From Trinickia mobilis (lineage in GTDB: Bacteria > Pseudomonadota > Gammaproteobacteria > Burkholderiales > Burkholderiaceae): a stretch of 64,000 bases of DNA. A program made the position numbers and the translations under genes. Below are positions 57,158-64,000 of the stretch, one piece after another (position 1 is the first letter of the stretch; each line of letters opens with the position of its first letter). The stretch spans positions 158,780 to 222,779 of the forward strand of contig NZ_JAFLRF010000010.1 in assembly GCF_017315705.1 (NCBI RefSeq). The letters are read 5' to 3'. A model generated the notes under the pieces. That model had not been told where the DNA came from. It did not search any database and saw only the letters and a list, made by a program, of their open reading frames with translations.

Positions 57158-58753
57158 TTACTGTGCCTGAGCGATGTCGAGATCGAGCGCGTTCGTCAGA
57201 TCGCCCATCGGCTTCTCGCCGTTCGCGGCCAGCGCCTTATCCCGTGTCACCAGCCCCGGCAGCTCCGGCAGCGCGAAGCGCCGCGTGATGAAGCGCAGGA
57301 TCGACGTCGTGTCGTACTGCGTGTGATCGACAAAGCCCTTCTTCGCGAACGGCGAGATCACGAGCGCCGGAACGCGCGAGCCCGGGCCCCAGCGGTCGGC
57401 CTTCGGCGGCGCGACGTGATCCCAGAAGCCGCCGTTCTCGTCATAGGTCACGATCACGACCATGTGGCTCCACTGCGGGCTCTTCTCGAGGTGCGCGATC
57501 AGATCGGCGATGTGCTGGTCGCCCGACGCGACGTCGGTGTAGCCCGCGTGCTCGTTCAGGTTGCCCTGCGGCTTGTAGAACGTGACTTGCGGCAGCGTGC
57601 CCGCGTCGATCGCCTTGACGAACTCCGTGCCGTCGACGCCGCCGTCGCGCAAGTGCTGCGCGCGATTCGGCGTGCCCGGCGCCAGATCGGCGAAATAGTT
57701 GAACGGCTGGTGATGCGGCTGGAAGTTCGGCGTCGACAGGCTTTTGCCGTAGATCACGCCCGCTTGGCCGCCTTTTCCCGCCGACAACGCCTGGCCCCAC
57801 GCGCCGCCGTACCAGGCCCACGACACTTGCGCAACGTTGAGCAGGTCGCCGATGTGCGCTTGCGTCTGCGGCGGCAGCGTCGTCGGATTCTTGGGGTCCG
57901 CGAACGCCGTATCGCCGCCTTCCGCCGGCTTGTTGCCGCTCGGCTGATACGGCGGCTGCATCGTGTTGACCGCGTAGTAGTCGGGCGTGAGGTTGCCCGA
58001 GTTCACGAACTTCGGCGGGCCGCCGAGCGCCGAGACCGGCGCGTTGTGCGCGACTTTCAGCGTGACGCCGTCCGCTTCGACGGCCGAGATCGAGCCGGCC
58101 GCCGGACTCTTGTCCGCATTCGGATAGACCGGCGTGCACGCGCACACGAGCCACTGATGGTTCAGGAACGAACCGCCGAACGCGCCCATGAAGAAGTTGT
58201 CCGCGAGCGTGTACTGCTGCGCGACCTTCCACAGCGGCAGGCTCGATTCGTTCATCGTGTAGTGGCCCATCACGAGGCCGCCGGAATCGGCCCACGCGGC
58301 GAACTTGTCGTTCTTGCCGCCGTCGATTTGCATCTGGTTCTCATAGAAGCGGTGCCACAGGTCGCGCGTCGTCGTGGAAAGCGGCGTGTTGAAGCCGTTC
58401 GGGTCGTTGATCGCGAACGGGGCGTTCGGCAGGTTGACGGTCATCGCCTGCGTCACCACCGGCGTCACGCCCGTTTGCGTGAGACCGTTCCAGATCGGCG
58501 GCAGCGTCGGCAGCACGGTGCCGTTGCGGTCGAGCTGCCGCCCGCTTGCGGGCGTCACGTTCTGCAAGCCGTCGGCGCCGGGAAAGTGCCCGTAGAGGTT
58601 GTCGAAGCTGCGGTTTTCGGCGTAGATGACGACCACCGTCTTTACGTCCGTCAAGCTTGGCTTCGTGACGCTCGTGCTCGTGCTCGTGCAGCCGGCGAAG
58701 GCGGCTGCTGCCGCAAGCGCCAGCAGCGCCGCGCCGATCCGTTTGTTGTTCAT
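57158..58753 (-). CDS. acpA: AcpA-type acid phosphatase / phospholipase C family lipoprotein
   Basis: 531-residue exported phosphoesterase. The signal peptide ends in the lipobox FAGC (Cys22). The phosphoesterase domain (Pfam family of AcpA and bacterial phospholipase C) starts VKTVVVIYAENRSFDNLYGH, where Glu, Asn and Ser belong to the metal and nucleophile site, continues with MGHYTMNESSLPLWKVAQQY and DNFFMGAFGGSFLNHQWLVC, and has the second metal site in VIVTYDENGGFWDHVAPPK. AGG precedes the ATG. A Pho box-like repeat upstream suggests induction by phosphate starvation. It is divergent from the di-haem peroxidase gene. Confidence 0.88.
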   Translation of the reverse strand: MNNKRIGAALLALAAAAAFAGCTSTSTSVTKPSLTDVKTVVVIYAENRSFDNLYGHFPGADGLQNVTPASGRQLDRNGTVLPTLPPIWNGLTQTGVTPVVTQAMTVNLPNAPFAINDPNGFNTPLSTTTRDLWHRFYENQMQIDGGKNDKFAAWADSGGLVMGHYTMNESSLPLWKVAQQYTLADNFFMGAFGGSFLNHQWLVCACTPVYPNADKSPAAGSISAVEADGVTLKVAHNAPVSALGGPPKFVNSGNLTPDYYAVNTMQPPYQPSGNKPAEGGDTAFADPKNPTTLPPQTQAHIGDLLNVAQVSWAWYGGAWGQALSAGKGGQAGVIYGKSLSTPNFQPHHQPFNYFADLAPGTPNRAQHLRDGGVDGTEFVKAIDAGTLPQVTFYKPQGNLNEHAGYTDVASGDQHIADLIAHLEKSPQWSHMVVIVTYDENGGFWDHVAPPKADRWGPGSRVPALVISPFAKKGFVDHTQYDTTSILRFITRRFALPELPGLVTRDKALAANGEKPMGDLTNALDLDIAQAQ

Positions 58754-58831
58754 GCGTGACCTCTCTCTTCACGTGGGAGCCGGGCGGCGCGAAGCCCCTG
58801 CCGGCAATTGGCGAAAGTGTCGCAACGTGAT

Positions 58832-58859
58832 TTGACAGAATCATGCAAGCGAATGCAAT
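58832..58859 (-). promoter_or_regulatory. Candidate Pho box of the acid phosphatase gene
   Basis: On the minus strand CTTGCAT-GATT-CTGTCAA is a 7-4-7 repeat matching the PhoB consensus at 11 of 14 half-site positions, with a further ATTGCAT 10 bp upstream. It stands 79 bp before the acpA ATG and 125 bp before the divergent peroxidase start. Confidence 0.55.
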
Positions 58860-58983
58860 ACTGGCGCCCGTGTTGCGGCGGCCCGTCAAAGCGGCGCGCG
58901 AGCCGCGCACTTGGCCTATGCTTCCCCGGTTTCGCAATCCGGGTCGTCCCGATATGTCGCGGCGTTTCCTGAGGAGTGTCGAA

Positions 58984-60456
58984 GTGCTAGAGGTCCGGCA
59001 GCGGCGGTCGCCGCGGCGAAAGCGTACGCCTCCTTCGATTGTGGCGGCGTGGATGGCGGGACCGTTGACGGCGGCGGTGCTGTCGCTCGGGCTCGCAGCA
59101 TGCGATGCGCGCGGCCCTGGCAGCAGCGCGGAAGACGGGGTTTCCGTGCCTGGGGTGGCGGCGCAGAGCGTCACCCAGAGCGAAACAAGCGGGGCGGCTG
59201 GCGCGGCAGCGATCCGGCTCGTCAGCACTAGCACCGGAGGCGGGCAGACGCGCGCGCAGGTGTACGAAGCGGTGCGCCAGAAGACGGCGCTCGGCAAGCA
59301 ACTGTTCTTCGACCCGTCGCTGTCCGGCTCGGGCAAGCTCGCGTGCGCAACCTGCCACAGCCCGGCGCACGCGTTCGGGCCGCCGAATGCGCTCGACGTG
59401 CAACTCGGCGGCAGCGATATGCGCCAGCCCGGTTTCCGGGCGGTGCCGACGCTCAAGTATCTGCAGTCGGTGCCGGCCTTCACCGAGCACTTCCACGATT
59501 CGGACGACGAGGGTGACGAAAGCATCGACAACGGCCCGACGGGCGGCCTCACCTGGGACGGCCGCGTCGACACCGGCGCGCAGCAGGCGCGCATCCCGCT
59601 GACGTCGCCGTTCGAGATGAACAGCTCGCCGGCGCGCGTGGCGGCCGCCGTGCGCGCAGCGCCCTATGCCGGCGCGTTTCGCGCGGTGTTCGGCGCACGC
59701 GTCTTCGACGACGACAATGCGACTTTCGACGCCGTGCTCGAAGCGCTCGGCATCTACGAGCTAACGCCGGCCACGTTCTACCCGTACACGAGCCAATACG
59801 ACGCCTATCTCGCGGGCCGCGCGACGCTCACACCCGCCGAGCTGCGCGGCCTCGAGCTCTTCAACGACGAGCGCAAAGGCAACTGCGCGAGCTGTCACCT
59901 GAGCGAGCCCGCAAGAGACGGCTCGCCGCCGCAATTCAGCGATTTCGGCCTGATCGCGATCGGCGTGCCGCGCAATCGCGCGCTCAAAGCGAACCAGGAC
60001 CCGCGCTTTTTCGACCTCGGCGCTTGCGGCCCCGAGCGCACCGACCTGAAGGGCCAGGACGAATACTGCGGCCTCTTCAGAACGCCGACGCTGCGCAACG
60101 TCGCGCTGAAGAAGACGTTCTTCCACAACGGCATCTACCACTCGCTCGAAGAGGTGCTGCGCTTTTACGCCGAGCGCGATACGAACCCGGAAAAGTTCTA
60201 TCCGGTGGTCAAAGGCAAGGTCCGCAAGTTCGACGACTTGCCCAAGCGCTACTGGGCCAACCTGAACACCGATCCGCCGTTCGATCGCAAGCCGGGCGAC
60301 ACGCCCGCCCTGAACGAGGCCGAGATCAGGGACATCATCGCCTTCCTCGACACGCTGACCGACGGCTACGAACCCGGCACGGCAAGCGCGCAGCATGGTG
60401 CCCAAGCTCGCTCGGGCGAGCGCTCGGCGCGCCTCACGCCGAGCGGCGCGCCGTAG
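58984..60456 (+). CDS. Di-haem cytochrome c peroxidase (CcpA/MauG family) lipoprotein
   Basis: 490 residues. A basic N-terminus and hydrophobic stretch end in the lipobox LAAC (residue ~40). Two c-type haem sites are present, CATCHSPAH (about residue 122) and CASCHLSEP (about 302), as in bacterial di-haem peroxidases that reduce H2O2 or modify proteins. The C-terminal part (FRTPTLRNVALKKTFFHNG, IIAFLDTLTDG) is typical. The GTG at 58984 is preceded by GAGGAG at seven bases and is preferred to the ATG at 58954. It is divergent from the acid phosphatase gene and may share its control region. Confidence 0.88.
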   Translation: MLEVRQRRSPRRKRTPPSIVAAWMAGPLTAAVLSLGLAACDARGPGSSAEDGVSVPGVAAQSVTQSETSGAAGAAAIRLVSTSTGGGQTRAQVYEAVRQKTALGKQLFFDPSLSGSGKLACATCHSPAHAFGPPNALDVQLGGSDMRQPGFRAVPTLKYLQSVPAFTEHFHDSDDEGDESIDNGPTGGLTWDGRVDTGAQQARIPLTSPFEMNSSPARVAAAVRAAPYAGAFRAVFGARVFDDDNATFDAVLEALGIYELTPATFYPYTSQYDAYLAGRATLTPAELRGLELFNDERKGNCASCHLSEPARDGSPPQFSDFGLIAIGVPRNRALKANQDPRFFDLGACGPERTDLKGQDEYCGLFRTPTLRNVALKKTFFHNGIYHSLEEVLRFYAERDTNPEKFYPVVKGKVRKFDDLPKRYWANLNTDPPFDRKPGDTPALNEAEIRDIIAFLDTLTDGYEPGTASAQHGAQARSGERSARLTPSGAP

Positions 60457-60535
60457 CCAGCGTGCTATCCTTTCGACCGTCTTTCACGGCCGCGAGCCAT
60501 GACGTTCCGACGATCGATCCAAGGAGAAACAATCA

Positions 60536-60748
60536 ATGTCGATGCGACCTTCAGCCCTGTTGCGCGCGTTCACGGGCGGCTTGCTGCTTGCGAGCGCGGT
60601 TGCGGCGCACGCTTCGAACTGCGGCTTCCTGTCCGACACGCCGACGAGCTACCTGCACCAGCGCGATATCGATTCGCTGCTGAAGGCGGCCAACACTGCG
60701 CTCGACACGAAGCGCGACGGCGCATGGCAATTCCAGAAACAAAAGTGA
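60536..60748 (+). CDS. Small secreted protein, 70 residues
   Basis: A signal peptide (LLRAFTGGLLLASAVAAHAS, cleaved near residue 26) precedes a short mature part (YLHQRDIDSLLKAANTALDT in the middle). GGAG stands ten bases before the ATG. The mature part recalls the start of RT0821-type surface antigens, which are usually longer, so this may be a shortened form. Its neighbours do not suggest a role. Confidence 0.62.
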   Translation: MSMRPSALLRAFTGGLLLASAVAAHASNCGFLSDTPTSYLHQRDIDSLLKAANTALDTKRDGAWQFQKQK

Positions 60749-60830
60749 CGGCGCCGGTGATTTTGCGCGCTCGCGCCGCGGCGCGCGGCACACGGACGCT
60801 GTTGTCGCAAGCCAAGCTGTGTGGATGCCG

Positions 60831-61280
60831 ATGATCGAGCGCGTGACTTCGTGCGGTGTCGTGTTGCTCGATTGCGATGGGCGCGTGCTGCTGGCGCACG
60901 CAACCGACACGACACATTGGGACATCCCCAAAGGCCACGGCGAGGAGGGCGAAGCGCCGATCGCCGCGGCGTTGCGCGAGCTGGTCGAGGAGACCAGCAT
61001 CGTGCTCGCGCCGGAGCGCCTCAAGGACTTGGGGCGTTTTGTCTACCGCCGCGACAAGGACCTGCATCTGTTCGCGGCGCGCGCAACGGACGACGAGCTC
61101 GATCTGAGCCGTTGCGTGTGCACGTCGATGTTTCCGCGCCGCTCGGACGGCGTGATGATTCCAGAGATGGATGCGTTTCGCTGGGTCGAGCCCGCGGAAG
61201 TGGGGCGTTACGCGAGCCGCAGCCTGTTTCGGCTCTTTCAGACGACGCTTTCGCTCGTCGAGCTGCATCGGTCGCTGTGA
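60831..61280 (+). CDS. NUDIX hydrolase
   Basis: 149-residue NUDIX-fold pyrophosphohydrolase. The Nudix box is clear: GHGEEGEAPIAAALRELVEE, with the metal-binding RELVEE. A beta-strand SCGVVLLDCDGRVLLAH precedes it. In-frame starts at 60819 (GTG) and 60825 (ATG) are also possible; none has a strong ribosome binding site. The substrate (a nucleoside diphosphate linked to another group) is unknown. Confidence 0.87.
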   Translation: MIERVTSCGVVLLDCDGRVLLAHATDTTHWDIPKGHGEEGEAPIAAALRELVEETSIVLAPERLKDLGRFVYRRDKDLHLFAARATDDELDLSRCVCTSMFPRRSDGVMIPEMDAFRWVEPAEVGRYASRSLFRLFQTTLSLVELHRSL

Positions 61281-61340
61281 CGATCCGATGCGATCCCGGC
61301 GACGGGCGCCCGTGATTCCATTCCGCTAGCTCACATCAAC

Positions 61341-63050
<1,710 letters not shown>

Positions 63051-63273
63051 GCGAGAAGGAGAGAGTCTGCTAAATGGACGCGGCATGCGCCCGCTTGATC
63101 CGTCAATTCTACCTGAGCGGCCGCGCGCGGGCTTCAGCCGGGCGCTCGAGGCGCGCGGGCAGTGTTGCGCTGGGGCACGGATGCGCGGCGTTGTGGTCGC
63201 GCGGCGCCTTGCATGAACAGCGCGCGTTCGGCAAGATGGCGGCCTCTACCGGCAAGGAAACAGGGGTAACACA

Positions 63274-63825
63274 ATGGATGCAAGACGAGTGTGCGTGCTG
63301 CCGGGTTACGCCAATTCGGGACCGGACCATTGGCAAAGCCGCTGGGAAGCCGCCGATCCGATGTTCGTACGGGTGTCGATGCCCGACTGGGAAAACGCGG
63401 TATGCGAAGCGTGGTGCGACACGCTCGACGCCGTGGTCGCCGCGGCAGAGGAGGAGCCGTTGTTGATCGCCGCGCATAGCCTCGGCTGTCTGACGACGGT
63501 TTTCTGGGCAACGCACTATGCGGCCCCCGATCAGCTCGCCAAAGTGGCGGGGGCGCTGTTTGTCGCCGTGCCCGATCCGGCGAGCATCTCGTTTCCGAGC
63601 GAAGCGCACGGTTACGCGAATGTGCCGTTCGTGCCGCTGCCGTTTCCGACGATCGTCGTCGCCAGCAGCGATGATCCATACGGCAGCCTCGACTTCACCG
63701 CGCGCTGCGCCGACGCCTGGGGCAGCCGCTTCGTGAATATCGGGCCGCGCGGCCACATCAATGCTGAAAGCGGTCTCGGCGATTGGGAAGAAGGGCGGCG
63801 CTTGCTGGCTTCGCTGGCCGACTGA
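63274..63825 (+). CDS. RBBP9/YdeN-family serine hydrolase
   Basis: 183-residue small alpha/beta hydrolase. It begins VCVLPGYANSGPDHWQSRWE, has the nucleophile in IAAHSLGCLTT, the acid in SSDDPYG and the His in GPRGHINAESGLGDW, so the Ser-Asp-His triad is complete. A GGAAA-type ribosome binding site is upstream. The function of this family in bacteria is mostly unknown; some have weak esterase activity. Confidence 0.87.
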   Translation: MDARRVCVLPGYANSGPDHWQSRWEAADPMFVRVSMPDWENAVCEAWCDTLDAVVAAAEEEPLLIAAHSLGCLTTVFWATHYAAPDQLAKVAGALFVAVPDPASISFPSEAHGYANVPFVPLPFPTIVVASSDDPYGSLDFTARCADAWGSRFVNIGPRGHINAESGLGDWEEGRRLLASLAD

Positions 63826-63869
63826 GCGGTCGAATTCGCGGCCCGTTCATCGCAAGCTATCCCCATCGC

Positions 63870-64000
63870 TCAAATCACCGATCGTCCCCGCAGCGCCGCG
63901 ATCGTCGCGTCGTCGTAGCCGAGCACGCGGCGCAATACGTCGTCCGTATGCTCGCCGAGCGTCGGCGGGTGGCTTAGCGCCTGCGGCGGCGTCTCGCTCA
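63870..64000 (-). CDS. CaiB/BaiF CoA-transferase, C-terminal end only
   Basis: The last 42 codons of a minus-strand gene whose start lies beyond the window. The end matches class III CoA-transferases: SHPPTLGEHTDDVLRRVLGY, then DDATIAALRGRSVI and the stop. Such enzymes move CoA between carboxylic acids. It is convergent with the hydrolase gene, 44 bp away. Confidence 0.75.
   Translation of the reverse strand, partial: SETPPQALSHPPTLGEHTDDVLRRVLGYDDATIAALRGRSVI

Overview
The window is a 64 kb stretch of a high-GC chromosome from a member of the Burkholderiaceae (Burkholderia sensu lato; genus not resolvable from the sequence alone). The evidence is codon use, beta-proteobacterial gene order (pstSCAB-phoU-phoB-phoR followed by ppk, ppx, olsB and sixA; rlmE-ftsH-folP-glmM-pst), a phasin gene implying polyhydroxyalkanoate storage, and many protein sequences of Burkholderia type. 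It is mostly core chromosome with a few accessory patches. No rRNA operon, intact insertion sequence or CRISPR array was seen.

Layout. 1-5.8 kb: the end of a uvrA gene, converging with a padR - siderophore-interacting protein - MFS exporter operon. 5.9-12.5 kb: an aldo/keto reductase and LysR regulator, divergent from a benzoylformate decarboxylase, an aldehyde dehydrogenase and a broken aromatic-acid MFS transporter; this is the lower half of a mandelate-type pathway (benzoylformate to benzaldehyde to benzoate). 12.7-17.6 kb: tRNA-Val, dnaQ, rnhA and a methyltransferase, divergent from gloB and mltD. 18.2-29.9 kb: carA, carB, greA, a DUF4149 membrane protein, yhbY (convergent), then rlmE, ftsH, folP and glmM. 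30.1-42.5 kb: the phosphate block, with PhoB operators, pstS-pstC-pstA-pstB-phoU-phoB-phoR, ppk (opposite strand), ppx, olsB and sixA. 42.6-56.9 kb: mixed genes including tRNA-Pro, a phasin, cytochrome b561, a glycosyltransferase, small lipoproteins, a sulfonate-type binding protein, a MATE exporter, an acyl-CoA synthetase, nlpD, an aldose epimerase, uppP and tRNA-Arg with an integrase remnant. 57.1-64 kb: an AcpA-type acid phosphatase divergent from a di-haem peroxidase, a NUDIX hydrolase, glnS, a small alpha/beta hydrolase and the end of a CaiB/BaiF CoA-transferase.

How the genes work together. Phosphate is the main theme. PstSCAB imports phosphate, PhoU and PhoR sense the state of the transporter, and PhoB activates target promoters. 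Pho-box-like 7-4-7 direct repeats lie in front of pstS, ppk and the distant acid phosphatase gene at 58.8 kb. Ppk and Ppx make and break polyphosphate, and OlsB makes phosphorus-free ornithine lipids. The most unusual feature is a dispersed 49-bp hairpin repeat found at three intergenic places (17.7, 43.0 and 54.9 kb). Copies differ by a base-pair-preserving change in the stem, which suggests selection on the folded form. Other points of interest are a 28-residue membrane protein with a strong ribosome binding site, an orphan terminator downstream of an AT-richer gene-free stretch, an integrase start fragment next to tRNA-Arg, and a 4-bp duplication that breaks the MFS transporter gene.
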